Below, in pieces: positions 1-7,336 of a stretch of 62,754 nucleotides of DNA (its first letter is position 1; every line of letters starts with the position of its first letter). This DNA comes from Deltaproteobacteria bacterium. Its GTDB lineage: Bacteria > Desulfobacterota > Desulfuromonadia > Desulfuromonadales > Geopsychrobacteraceae. The stretch spans positions 1 through 62,754 of the forward strand of contig JAJRQB010000022.1 in the NCBI GenBank assembly GCA_024280485.1, written 5' to 3'. A program made the translations under genes and the position numbers. The notes below the pieces were generated by a model. The model was given only the letters and a program-made list of their open reading frames with translations. It had not been told where the DNA came from and ran no database searches.

Positions 1-73
1 CCTCAACCCCGGCCGGGGTCATGCAGACGCGGTTCTCTTCGGTCTTAATTTCTTTCAGAATTCCGACGATCAT
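1..73 (-). CDS. ald: alanine dehydrogenase, 5' end only
   Basis: The reverse strand encodes the first 24 residues, beginning MIVGILKEIKTEENRV and continuing into a TPAGVE motif, which is the characteristic N-terminus of NAD-dependent alanine dehydrogenase (L-alanine to pyruvate plus ammonia, cytoplasmic). An AAGGAG ribosome site lies 6 bases before the ATG at 73. The gene runs off the left edge. It is divergent from an Lrp/AsnC regulator, a common arrangement for ald control. Confidence 0.8.
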   Translation of the reverse strand, partial: MIVGILKEIKTEENRVCMTPAGVE

Positions 74-245
74 TTCATACTCCTTCAAGCGCTCAAAAGC
101 TTTCAGTTGAATATTGGCTACTGGCTTTTTTAGTAAATTTGAAACAAGTATAACAGGCGGCACTCACAATTAACTTGCAAACATCAGCGCCTAACCATAC
201 CTTTCAAGAAGATTCAACCATCATTTCTCATTTTGGAGCAAGATC

Positions 246-722
246 ATGCCAGACGTACCGCTAGACGCAATAGATCTGCGAATTTTAGCTGCTTTACAAA
301 AAGATGGCCGACTCAGCAACGTACAGCTAGCAGTGCAGATTGGATTATCAGAGTCGGCATGCCTGCGCCGTGTAAGGCAACTTGAGAAAACTGGCGTTAT
401 TGATCGTTATGTCATGCTGATAAATCAAGCTGAGATCGGTAAACCAGGGACGGTATTTGTCAGGGTCACGCTTGAAGGACAGCAGCAGGAGAAGCTACTT
501 CAGTTTGAAAAAGAGGTCATAAAAGTTAAAGATGTAATGGAATGCTATCTGATGTCAGGTGACAGCGACTATCTGCTACGGATCATCATCCGCGACAACG
601 ACGACTATATGCGCATCCATAATCGCCTGACATCTTTACCAGGTGTCCAACGTGTGCAATCTTCATTTGCCATGAAAACTGTCGTCAGAAAGACAGAACT
701 TCCTCTCGAACTTCATAGCTAA
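246..722 (+). CDS. Lrp/AsnC-family transcriptional regulator
   Basis: A 158-residue protein with an N-terminal AsnC-type helix-turn-helix (about residues 5-60, opening LDAIDLRILAALQKDGR) and a C-terminal ligand-binding RAM domain (about 70-145, including SGDSDYLLRI). GGAG lies 9 bases before the ATG. It is divergent from alanine dehydrogenase across 172 bases, so by analogy with AldR/BkdR-type regulators it probably controls ald in response to alanine or another amino acid. The divergent region has a plausible rightward promoter (TTGAAT, 18-base gap, TAGTAA, from about 108). The specific effector is inferred, not visible. Confidence 0.85.
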   Translation: MPDVPLDAIDLRILAALQKDGRLSNVQLAVQIGLSESACLRRVRQLEKTGVIDRYVMLINQAEIGKPGTVFVRVTLEGQQQEKLLQFEKEVIKVKDVMECYLMSGDSDYLLRIIIRDNDDYMRIHNRLTSLPGVQRVQSSFAMKTVVRKTELPLELHS

Positions 723-741
723 AACTTCAAACCTTCTCCCA

Positions 742-776
742 TTGACGGCACGTTCCACAGGATGATAGTTTAAACT
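742..776 (+). promoter_or_regulatory. promoter and probable MarR operator of the marR-doxX-pirin-wrbA operon
   Basis: TTGACG (742-747) and GATAGT (764-769) are separated by 16 bases. The perfect palindrome AGTTTAAACT (767-776) overlaps the -10 element and lies just ahead of the MarR gene, as expected for an autorepressed MarR operon. Assignment of the palindrome to this MarR protein is inference. Confidence 0.45.
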
Positions 777-801
777 TAAATCATTTAACCAGGAGCTAAT
801 A

Positions 802-1248
802 ATGCCGACACATCATCAAGGTGATCAGAAAGAAAAGAGTGCACTGAATGCCTACATCAGTCTGCTGCGTTGCACTGGAACCGTCACCAGCGCCACCTGC
901 CGCCACCTTGCCAGCGAAAAACTGAGTATTGGCCAGTTCGGCACTCTTGAAGCGCTTCATCACCTTGGCCCGCTCTGCCAACGCGATATTGGCAAAAAGC
1001 TACTGAAAACCGGCGGCAATATCACCACCGTAGTTGACAACCTTGAAAAACGTGGCCTGGTCGTGCGCCGTAAAATGCCCGAAGACCGCCGCTACTACAG
1101 CGTCGCACTGACCGAAACAGGCCAGGACCTTATCGCGCGGATCATGCCACGCCACATCGAAACCATAACAGCCAAAATGTCGGTTCTCAACTCGCAGGAA
1201 CAGGAAGAGCTGCGCCGCCTCTGCCGCAAACTGGGACTTGAAGGCTAG
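802..1248 (+). CDS. MarR-family transcriptional regulator
   Basis: 148 residues with a winged helix-turn-helix (about 40-110) containing the typical dimer and DNA-recognition segment GGNITTVVDNLEKRGLV and wing EDRRYY. AGGAG precedes the ATG. It heads a tightly spaced operon with DoxX, pirin and WrbA, all linked to redox or quinone metabolism, so it probably acts as a quinone/oxidant- or phenolic-responsive repressor of that operon. There are no conserved cysteine pairs that would point clearly to thiol sensing: the cysteines at the recognition-proximal CRH and QRDIGK region could be redox active, but this is uncertain. Confidence 0.85.
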   Translation: MPTHHQGDQKEKSALNAYISLLRCTGTVTSATCRHLASEKLSIGQFGTLEALHHLGPLCQRDIGKKLLKTGGNITTVVDNLEKRGLVVRRKMPEDRRYYSVALTETGQDLIARIMPRHIETITAKMSVLNSQEQEELRRLCRKLGLEG

Positions 1249-1288
1249 GAGTTCAATATTTAACTGTTTGTCAGAAAGGAATAGAACG

Positions 1289-1738
1289 ATGCTTAAAAAA
1301 ATTCTCGCAACCGAATATAGCCTGACATCTCTGTTACTACGCCTGACTTTAGGGATCGTGATGTTACCCCACGGACTACAGAAAACCCTTGGCCTGTTTG
1401 GCGGCAACGGCTTCTCCGGTACCTACGGTTATTTTACGACCCAGATGGGGATGCCCGGGATCGTCGCCCTGCTGGTCATTCTGGCCGAATCACTCGGCGC
1501 ACTCGGTTTGATCATCGGTTTTGGCACCCGTCTTGGGGCACTGGGAGTGATAGCCGTCATGAGCGGCGCAATCACAATTCACTGGCAGCATGGTTTCTTT
1601 ATGAACTGGGCCGGCAAGCAAGCTGGCGAAGGTTTCGAATATCACTTGCTGGCACTGGGTATCGCAATTGTGCTGCTGATTAAAGGTGGCGGAGCTCTCT
1701 CAGTTGATCGCCTGATCGCGGGGAGGATTAAGCCATGA
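1289..1738 (+). CDS. DoxX-family membrane protein
   Basis: 149 residues when started at the ATG at 1289, which has AGAAAGGA just upstream; an upstream GTG in the same frame has no ribosome site. It has four predicted transmembrane segments and the DoxX landmarks PHGLQK near residue 28 and FFMNWAGKQAGEGFEYHLL near the C-terminus. DoxX proteins are inner-membrane, quinone-associated proteins linked to oxidative stress. It overlaps the pirin start by 4 bases. A clear paralogue with the same FFMNW-GKQAGEGFEYHLL block lies at 55993-56487 on the far side of the prophage. Confidence 0.85.
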   Translation: MLKKILATEYSLTSLLLRLTLGIVMLPHGLQKTLGLFGGNGFSGTYGYFTTQMGMPGIVALLVILAESLGALGLIIGFGTRLGALGVIAVMSGAITIHWQHGFFMNWAGKQAGEGFEYHLLALGIAIVLLIKGGGALSVDRLIAGRIKP

Positions 1739-2433
1739 TCAATATTCGACACAGCGAAGAACGCGGTCATGCGGACCACGGCTGGCTCGATACCCGTCAC
1801 AGCTTTTCTTTTGCCGACTATCAGGATCCGCAACAAATGGGCTTTCGCAGCCTGAGGGTCATCAATCAGGACAGGCTTACAGCCGACAGTGGCTTCCCGA
1901 CCCATCCCCATCAGGAGATGGAAATCATTTCTCTGGTCCTCAAAGGAAAACTGCAGCACCGTGATTCAATTGGCAACGAAGGAGTCATCAACGCAGGTGA
2001 AGTGCAGCGGATGAGTGCCGGAACCGGGATAAGACACAGTGAATGGAATCCCTCAAAAGAATATCCGGTTGAATTTCTACAGATCTGGATTCTACCCAAC
2101 GAAAAGGGACTGACACCCAGTTATCAGCAACGTACTCCCCTTCAGGAAGAAAACCAGCAGCATTGGACCCTGCTCGCGTCGCCGAATGCACGCGCTGGCT
2201 CAGTCAGTATTCATCAAGACGTCGAGTTATGGCGCGGCCACCTGCCACAGAACAAACAAACTTCCCTGAAACTGCGCCCCGACCGACATGCCTGGCTGCA
2301 ATTGATAGAAGGTGATTTACAGATCAATGAAAAGCGCTTGCGGACTGGCGATGGTGCCGCGATCAGCGACCTGACAAAACTCGATTTCAGTAGTATCGAA
2401 GGGGCCGATTTTCTGCTCTTCGATCTGGCCTGA
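1735..2433 (+). CDS. pirin-family bicupin protein (YhaK/YhhW type)
   Basis: 232 residues. The N-terminal cupin carries the pirin signature LDTRHSFSFADY and metal ligands H57, H59 (in THPHQE), H101 and E103 (in RHSEWNPS). YhhW-type pirins are iron-binding cytoplasmic proteins, some with quercetin 2,3-dioxygenase activity. GGAGG precedes the ATG, which overlaps the DoxX stop. Operon context with DoxX and WrbA suggests handling of quinones or flavonoid-like oxidants; the actual substrate is unknown. Confidence 0.85.
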   Translation: MINIRHSEERGHADHGWLDTRHSFSFADYQDPQQMGFRSLRVINQDRLTADSGFPTHPHQEMEIISLVLKGKLQHRDSIGNEGVINAGEVQRMSAGTGIRHSEWNPSKEYPVEFLQIWILPNEKGLTPSYQQRTPLQEENQQHWTLLASPNARAGSVSIHQDVELWRGHLPQNKQTSLKLRPDRHAWLQLIEGDLQINEKRLRTGDGAAISDLTKLDFSSIEGADFLLFDLA

Positions 2434-2455
2434 ACAAACGTAAGGGAGATGAGCC

Positions 2456-3076
2456 ATGACAAAAATACAAGTGGTCTTTTACAGCATGTATTCCCATGTT
2501 TATAAAATGGCAGAAGCGATAGCAGAAGGCGCGCGTCAGGTGCCTGATGTTGAGGTCAGTTTACTGCAAGTGGCCGAACTGATGTCGGATGAGGCTCTGG
2601 AAAAGAGCGGGGCCAAGGATGCGCGCGCCAGTTTTTCACATATCCCGATTGCAACCCCCGACCAATTGGCCGAAGCCGACGGCATCATCTTCGGCACCCC
2701 GACCCGCTTCGGCAACATGGCTGCGCAGATGCGTAACTTCCTCGACCAGACCGGTGGTCTATGGATGAACGGATCCTTGATCGGCAAGGTCGGTAGTGTC
2801 TTCGTATCAACGGCCAGCCAGCACGGCGGCCAGGAAACAACTATCACCAGTTTCCACACCACCCTGTTACACCATGGGATGATTATCGTCGGAGTTCCCT
2901 ACAGTGAGCCACGCTTGCTCAGTCTGGATGAAGTCTCGGGGGGCAGTCCATACGGTGCCACAACCCTTGCTGGCACTGACGGTTCACGTCTGCCAAGTAA
3001 TAATGAACTGGCAATCGCGCGTTTCCAGGGTACCCATGTCGCTAAAGTCACCGCCCAACTCAAACGCGGAGCTTGA
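2456..3076 (+). CDS. wrbA: NAD(P)H:quinone oxidoreductase, WrbA family
   Basis: 206 residues with a flavodoxin-like fold: FMN phosphate loop near [14 protein letters not shown] (8-21), the WrbA signature [24 protein letters not shown] (about 80-103) and a C-terminal [10 protein letters not shown] segment. WrbA enzymes carry out two-electron reduction of quinones with FMN. GGGAG lies before the ATG. It is the last gene of the MarR-DoxX-pirin-WrbA operon and ends only 22 bases before the tRNA-Thr promoter, with no visible terminator between. Confidence 0.9.
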   Translation: MTKIQVVFYSMYSHVYKMAEAIAEGARQVPDVEVSLLQVAELMSDEALEKSGAKDARASFSHIPIATPDQLAEADGIIFGTPTRFGNMAAQMRNFLDQTGGLWMNGSLIGKVGSVFVSTASQHGGQETTITSFHTTLLHHGMIIVGVPYSEPRLLSLDEVSGGSPYGATTLAGTDGSRLPSNNELAIARFQGTHVAKVTAQLKRGA

Positions 3077-3097
3077 TCTGGGTCAGATTGGAAGTGA

Positions 3098-3126
3098 TTG
3101 ACTAAGCGCGCCAATTGCGTTAAATA
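3098..3126 (+). promoter_or_regulatory. original host promoter of tRNA-Thr
   Basis: TTGACT (3098-3103), 17 bases, TAAATA (3121-3126), followed 14 bases later by the tRNA 5' sequence. Prophage insertion leaves this promoter driving only a 28-base tRNA fragment and then a terminator at 3191. Confidence 0.7.
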
Positions 3127-3140
3127 CTGCAGACGCTTTT

Positions 3141-3168
3141 GCCGCTCTAGCTCAGTTGGTAGAGCAAC
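3141..3168 (+). other. attL: truncated 5' copy of tRNA-Thr
   Basis: These 28 bases match the 5' end of the intact tRNA-Thr at 51519, covering acceptor strand and D-arm. Positions 3147-3168 are a 22-base perfect match to 51525-51546; the preceding six bases differ at two positions (GCCGCT here, GCCGTC at the right). After 3168 the sequences diverge completely, placing the left prophage boundary here. Confidence 0.85.
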
Positions 3169-3190
3169 ATAGTCTAAATATAATATATGA

Positions 3191-3220
3191 AGCCGCAACC
3201 ATTTAATGTTGCGGCTTTTT
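3191..3220 (+). terminator. intrinsic terminator just inside attL
   Basis: Stem AGCCGCAAC / GTTGCGGCT with an 8-base loop followed by TTTT. It would stop transcription entering the prophage from the stranded tRNA-Thr promoter, and lies between that promoter and the convergent recombinase gene. Confidence 0.75.
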
Positions 3221-3293
3221 ATTTGCCTTGATGACTACGCAAGCTTTTGGGCGGGTTCACCATAAGTCTGATTATCAACCAAAAAACAGCAAC

Positions 3294-4793
3294 TTACAGT
3301 TTGTAGTGATTTCCGTGATATTCGGTAGGCTTTGGGGCTTTTGTCGGGATGGGGACTCGGGCCATCTCGCTGCCTTTGGCCGATCGAGGGAAGCGATAGG
3401 TGATTAGGAGGTAGTTAGCGTACATGCGGATCCCCTCGATGACCAGGGGCAGGAACTCGCGTTTTTCTTCAAAGGTCATCAGCTCGAAATCGTCCCGTGA
3501 CAAATCGATCGCGTCAAAGTCTGGCGGGCTAGTTTTATTTGCAATGACCTTTGATCTCTGGATTTGGATGGTGCTTATGGCTTTATCGATATCGGTACGC
3601 TTGCTCCTGACGCTGGGATCGGTGATATCGAGAACGCCAGAGACTATTGCATCGATCAGGCGTTTTTTCTGATCAATGAGATCGCCCTCCCCTTTTTGTA
3701 ATTTGGCCAGACTGTTATCGTCGCTACTCACCTGCTCTTGCTTTTCAACCCACCATTTTTTTAGATTGTCACTGCCGCATCCCAGGGTGATGAAGCCGCT
3801 GGTCAATATTTTTTCGTCTATGACGACCTGCGGAACCATGCGCGATTTAGGGCATTTGGCTCTTAAACCTTTGGCGTTGCAGCCGTAGTAATCGAGCCGC
3901 GTACCGTCTTTACGGGTGTTGGAGTTCTGCCAGGCGCGGACGGTGCGGCCGCAGTATCCGCAGCGGATTAGTTTGAGGTTGGTGAACAGAGCTGCGGCTG
4001 ATCGCTTTGGCCCGCTAGTTCTGCCGGCGCGGCGGTTGGCACGGATGCGCTGCGCCTGGTCTTCATCCATAACCTTTGGCCATTGTCCCTGGATGGTGTT
4101 GTCGGTTTCGGGATCGATGCGCAGGCCCTGCAGAAATAACAGCCGTTGATCTGAGACATGCCTGCGGGCGCTGATCAGTGAGATCCCTGCGTCCTCGGCA
4201 ATACCTCTGGCGCTGTGGGTTTCGGCGAGTTTCCAGATTCTTTGTGCCTGGGCCAGCAATACCGAATCGACCTTGAGGCCTCCGATGGTCTTATCGTAGG
4301 CATAGGGGATCGGTGGGTTTCCGCTCAGGTATTTGCCAGAGAGGAAGGCTTGTCGGCGGCCGTCTGCCATGCGCTCTTTGAGCCAGAGCATCTCGGTGTT
4401 GGACATGGTCCCGGTGATGCCGAGCAGCAGACGGTGTGAAATTTCGTTGGGATCGAGGATCTGTGTCAGGGTAGCAAGCTTGACGTTGTTGTCAGCACAA
4501 AGGGCGACCCATTGGAGGTAATCGACACCGGTTTCATCGCGGCTGAGGCGAGATAATTCCAGGGTTAGGATAATATCGATCTTGCCAGCGCGGATATCGG
4601 CTTCGAGCCGGGCTCGTTCAGGTAGAGCTTCGGCCTTACCTCTGGCAGCTGAGGCAAAGCCTTCATCATAGATGAGGGGCGTCCAGCCCTGGGACTTTGC
4701 GTGGGCTGGCAGCTGTTGCCGCTGGACGGTGAGCCGGTGGGCGTCTTTACCGGCTTCTTCGCGGCTTTTGCGGATGTAGATGGCGCAGTTCAT
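3294..4793 (-). CDS. int: large serine recombinase (prophage integrase)
   Basis: 499 residues. The N-terminal resolvase domain (1-150) has the catalytic serine S10 in YIRKSREE with R8, and the LSRLSRDETG motif. The recombinase domain (about 165-270) and a zinc ribbon (CGYC near 290 with a later C-N-A-K...KC pair) follow, then a C-terminal coiled coil: the full large-serine-integrase layout. It sits directly inside attL, as expected for the enzyme that integrated the element. No tyrosine recombinase is seen anywhere in the prophage, so this enzyme presumably acts at the tRNA-Thr site. That is unusual, since tRNA targets are mostly used by tyrosine integrases. The ribosome site is weak. Confidence 0.9.
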   Translation of the reverse strand: MNCAIYIRKSREEAGKDAHRLTVQRQQLPAHAKSQGWTPLIYDEGFASAARGKAEALPERARLEADIRAGKIDIILTLELSRLSRDETGVDYLQWVALCADNNVKLATLTQILDPNEISHRLLLGITGTMSNTEMLWLKERMADGRRQAFLSGKYLSGNPPIPYAYDKTIGGLKVDSVLLAQAQRIWKLAETHSARGIAEDAGISLISARRHVSDQRLLFLQGLRIDPETDNTIQGQWPKVMDEDQAQRIRANRRAGRTSGPKRSAAALFTNLKLIRCGYCGRTVRAWQNSNTRKDGTRLDYYGCNAKGLRAKCPKSRMVPQVVIDEKILTSGFITLGCGSDNLKKWWVEKQEQVSSDDNSLAKLQKGEGDLIDQKKRLIDAIVSGVLDITDPSVRSKRTDIDKAISTIQIQRSKVIANKTSPPDFDAIDLSRDDFELMTFEEKREFLPLVIEGIRMYANYLLITYRFPRSAKGSEMARVPIPTKAPKPTEYHGNHYKL

Positions 4794-4838
4794 TTGTACG
4801 TGCCTGGTCCCGGGTCTCGACGGCCCGCTGTGAGCGTG

Positions 4839-5117
4839 TCAGGCCACTTGCAGCTTGCAGCCAAGAGCCTTTGCCACCCGGCTTACAGTGACAAAGTTGG
4901 GGTTGCCGCCGTCGGCCAGCGATTTGTACAGGCTGGCGCGGGTTACTCCGGCGAGCTTTGCAACCTCGGTCATCCCCCTGGCGCGCGCGGCAGTATTCAG
5001 CGCATGGATAAAATCGGCTTCGTTACCAGTTTCAAGAGTCTCTTGCAGGAACTCGCGGATATCTTCAGGTTTGGTCAGATGTTCTGCGATATCGAAAGGT
5101 TTGATTTTGAGGGTCAT
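4839..5117 (-). CDS. HTH antitoxin of a RelE/HigB-like addiction module
   Basis: 92 residues matching the putative addiction module antidote family: N-terminal DIAEHLTKPEDI segment and a C-terminal helix-turn-helix (AKLAGVTRASLYKSLADGGNPNF). The ATG lies 3 bases after the toxin stop, with GGAGG inside the toxin gene end, so the two are translationally linked in toxin-first order. The protein should neutralise the toxin and autorepress the operon. Confidence 0.85.
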   Translation of the reverse strand: MTLKIKPFDIAEHLTKPEDIREFLQETLETGNEADFIHALNTAARARGMTEVAKLAGVTRASLYKSLADGGNPNFVTVSRVAKALGCKLQVA

Positions 5118-5120
5118 GGT

Positions 5121-5420
5121 TTATGCCTCCATGTCGTGCAAAAGTTCGGTGGCCGTCTTTATGTCTTTGGCCTGGGTCGATTTGTCTCCTCCAGTCAGCA
5201 GCAACACCACTTGGCGGCCACGGATCGTGTAGTAAACCCGCAGCCCGCTACCGAAGAAAAACCGCAGCTCAAAAAGGTTGTTGTCAACCTGTTTGAAGTC
5301 ACCGAAATTGCCGTTTTCCACGCGGCCAAGCCGGGCCATCACCCGGTTTTTGGTCGGGCGATTTTTCAGCCTGTGCAGCCACTTATCAAAGGTATCGGTG
5401 CTGTGCAGTTCGTATGTCAT
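5121..5420 (-). CDS. RelE/ParE-superfamily toxin (addiction module killer protein)
   Basis: 99 residues if started at the ATG at 5420; a longer in-frame reading to 5690 adds a low-complexity, non-homologous extension. It has the family landmarks F-DKWLHRLKNRPTKNRV, RVENGNFGDFK and FELRFFFGSGLRVYY, with a C-terminal LLTGGDKSTQAKDI block. Homologues are mRNA interferases acting at the ribosome. It lies beside the integrase, typical of a lysogen-maintenance or lysogenic-conversion gene. Confidence 0.85.
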   Translation of the reverse strand: MTYELHSTDTFDKWLHRLKNRPTKNRVMARLGRVENGNFGDFKQVDNNLFELRFFFGSGLRVYYTIRGRQVVLLLTGGDKSTQAKDIKTATELLHDMEA

Positions 5421-5521
5421 AGCCCTAGTGTATCCCACGGGAGACACAACGTCAAACGGAAAAGGATTTGGATGTTGATGCGTTATTTGTTGATTGTTGA
5501 GATCTGATCCACTAGTCGTCC

Positions 5522-6286
5522 TTATATTTGCGATTGAACCCATTTGTTTAATTCGTCGTATTTGAGCAGATCCCTGGTGTGGTTGGTCCAATAGCCTCGT
5601 TCGAGATGGTAACCGTGCCGCTCGCCCTCGTAATAGACGTCCGCCCACTCGCTCCCCTCTTTTATGCGCAACTCGACAGGACTTCCGCATACGGTGTCAG
5701 TCATGAATGTTCGGCCTGTTGCTGCCGCTTCTGGTCTGCCTATCTCACCGAGAATTTGGACCAGATGTTTGCAGAGCCGCTCGGGATCTTTACGACCTCG
5801 GTATTTTCTGTCTTGGAAATTTGGGCAGGTGCATGTGAGTTTATCGGTATCAACGATGTATTCAGTATTGGGATCGCTGAAGCTGGTGACTGCATGTACG
5901 CCAGCTGGATTGGTCGATGGGCTGCTGTAGGTGCCTGTACGGGTAATACCATGATCTTTTGGTTTCGCTCTTTTTTTACTATTTTTGGTGGCATTCTTTT
6001 CAGCGAAGCGCTTGATTACCTCACTGACCCGGACAGAAAAACAGCCAGCGTGGTAAGCCATAAATATCAAAACAAGGATGACGGCCGCTGCAGAAGAAAT
6101 CATCCTTTCGGAAACTGCATAAAAGCCCACAGCGAGGGCATAAAGAAGATAAAAAAAGGTATGAACAAAAAAGGCTTTCGCCCGTGTCGGGTTGACACTG
6201 AATCTGAGTACCGGTCCAGGTTTGAAGATCCCGAAAATTGCAGCAAACAGCGCAACCCACATCGGCAAAGATAAAGCAGTATCCAC
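5522..6286 (-). CDS. membrane-anchored SWIM zinc-finger protein
   Basis: 254 residues from the GTG at 6286, which has AGGGAGG upstream; an ATG at 6334 in the same frame is less well placed. Three hydrophobic segments occupy about residues 5-85 (one near FAAIFGIF, then YLLYALAVGFYAV and AVILVLIFMAYHAG). A basic linker follows, then a SWIM-type finger CTCPNFQDRKYRGR...LCKHLVQIL (C-x-C ... C-x-H) around residue 155, and an acidic/aromatic C-terminus. I know no phage function for this layout. Its position between the toxin-antitoxin pair and the repressor, in the region expressed in lysogens, suggests a moron such as a superinfection-exclusion factor; this is inference. Confidence 0.65.
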   Translation of the reverse strand: MDTALSLPMWVALFAAIFGIFKPGPVLRFSVNPTRAKAFFVHTFFYLLYALAVGFYAVSERMISSAAAVILVLIFMAYHAGCFSVRVSEVIKRFAEKNATKNSKKRAKPKDHGITRTGTYSSPSTNPAGVHAVTSFSDPNTEYIVDTDKLTCTCPNFQDRKYRGRKDPERLCKHLVQILGEIGRPEAAATGRTFMTDTVCGSPVELRIKEGSEWADVYYEGERHGYHLERGYWTNHTRDLLKYDELNKWVQSQI

Positions 6287-6346
6287 ATGCCCCTCCCTTA
6301 ATTTGATAATGAAATTACAGAATTTCCCAACCAAGTCGCCTCATCT

Positions 6347-6814
6347 CTATGCGGAGTTCTGAGCCGCCGAGTTTGAGCCCCCATCCCCTTTTTCCCGCGA
6401 CTCCTGGGCCGATTCTTCGAGCATGGCCATTGCGTGTTTTTTGGCAAAGTCGCTGGCCTTCTCCCATATATCTAATAGGTGCTGCTGTTCTTTTGTGACC
6501 GGGTTACGGGCTCTTCCCGGTAGTGCCTTTAGCTCCTTATCAGCTGCGCTTGCTTCCTCTGGAGTTAGAGAAAAGTACTCTAAATACCTTGGCGGCACAG
6601 CAGACCATTGTTTGCCTTCGCCTGTTTTTAGCCACTCAATCTCTACCCCTGCTTTTGTAGCGACCCTAGCAAGACTACCTTCAGGGATATTCTTCCGTCT
6701 TCGCCAGTTGCCTGCTGAACCCGATGAAAAGCCTGCAATAGCAAGCATTTGTGCAGCATTGTCGGCACCCGTTGCGTAAATCATACGGTTAATTATAGAT
6801 TCAATGTCGCACAT
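6347..6814 (-). CDS. CI-like phage repressor lacking the S24 peptidase domain
   Basis: 155 residues. Residues 1-65 match the phage CI repressor helix-turn-helix family (IINRMIYATGADNAAQMLAIAGFSSGS..WRRRKNIPEGSL.RVATKAGVEIEWLKTG). The rest is a polar, partly helical tail instead of the usual LexA-like self-cleaving domain, so RecA-driven autocleavage would not be expected. AAGGA lies 11 bases before the ATG. It is probably the lysogeny repressor acting at the palindromes around 6837 and 7290; induction must use another route such as an antirepressor. Confidence 0.7.
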   Translation of the reverse strand: MCDIESIINRMIYATGADNAAQMLAIAGFSSGSAGNWRRRKNIPEGSLARVATKAGVEIEWLKTGEGKQWSAVPPRYLEYFSLTPEEASAADKELKALPGRARNPVTKEQQHLLDIWEKASDFAKKHAMAMLEESAQESREKGDGGSNSAAQNSA

Positions 6815-6828
6815 TGTGAGTTTTATCC

Positions 6829-6857
6829 TTGACCAAGCGCACGCTGTGCGCTATTAG
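6829..6857 (+). promoter_or_regulatory. rightward promoter with embedded operator palindrome
   Basis: TTGACC (6829-6834), a 17-base spacer, TATTAG (6852-6857). The spacer ends with the dyad GCGCACGCTGTGCGC (6837-6851), a natural repressor site. It points rightward, away from the CI-like gene and into a region whose best gene (6907-7272) is on the opposite strand. Confidence 0.5.
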
Positions 6858-6906
6858 TTATCTACGGAAGCAATAGAGCGCGAACTTAATTTCTAAGGAG
6901 CTACGG

Positions 6907-7272
6907 TTATGACTTCCAGCCAAGAACCGAACAACCTATGCCGTGCCGTTGAGCTTGCAGAAGGTGTGGTTCTTCTCGTTTATCCATCTGAGCAAGCTGC
7001 TCGGGTTGCATCCGCTCAGCGAGTTCAATCTCTTGGGCTTCCCAGTGGTGCTTACGCAGGTAGTCAATCGCCCTTATTTGGGCTGAATCAAGGTTTTGGT
7101 CCATCACCCAGACATGAGCTTGGCCACCTTTTATCGGGTGGCGATCTGAAGAGGGCAGAACTTTGATCGAAAAAAAATAGGGGTACATCTTGGTGCTTTT
7201 GGCTTCGAGTGGCTCTGCTTTTACCGAGGAAACCGTTTTGTCGCAATTCGGGCATTTTCCTGAGTTGACCAT
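6907..7272 (-). CDS. small zinc-ribbon protein of the lysogeny region
   Basis: 121 residues. The N-terminus has a CPNC knuckle (C7, C10) and the remainder is mixed alpha/beta with no recognised domain; only one knuckle is visible, with a lone cysteine near the C-terminus. GGAGGG lies 8 bases before the ATG. It is divergent from the Cro-like gene across 64 bases and upstream of the CI-like gene, so it may be co-transcribed with the repressor. An overlapping ORF of 85 codons on the other strand (6909-7166) also has a good ribosome site, but its composition looks like a shadow. Confidence 0.55.
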   Translation of the reverse strand: MVNSGKCPNCDKTVSSVKAEPLEAKSTKMYPYFFSIKVLPSSDRHPIKGGQAHVWVMDQNLDSAQIRAIDYLRKHHWEAQEIELAERMQPEQLAQMDKREEPHLLQAQRHGIGCSVLGWKS

Positions 7273-7289
7273 TTTGGTGTCCCTCCACC

Positions 7290-7311
7290 GGGTTGTTTAA
7301 TTAGTAAACCC
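7290..7311. promoter_or_regulatory. imperfect palindrome between divergent early genes (candidate operator)
   Basis: GGGTT...TAATTA...AACCC, a 22-base imperfect dyad centred between the leftward zinc-ribbon gene and the rightward Cro-like gene. Position and symmetry fit an operator of the genetic switch. No strong -35/-10 pair is evident around it. Confidence 0.4.
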
Positions 7312-7336
7312 GAAAGTTAACAAGGAACTAATTGTT

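Noticed and set aside
5421-5690. N-terminal extension of the RelE-like toxin to 189 residues
   Set aside because: The extension has no homology pattern and would overlap the next gene end; the ATG at 5420 gives the normal family length.
6909-7166. 85-codon plus-strand frame with AAGGAG 8 bases before its ATG
   Set aside because: It lies entirely opposite the zinc-ribbon gene, and its Ser/Leu/Gly/Ala-rich product looks like a shadow. Kept only as part of the promoter finding.
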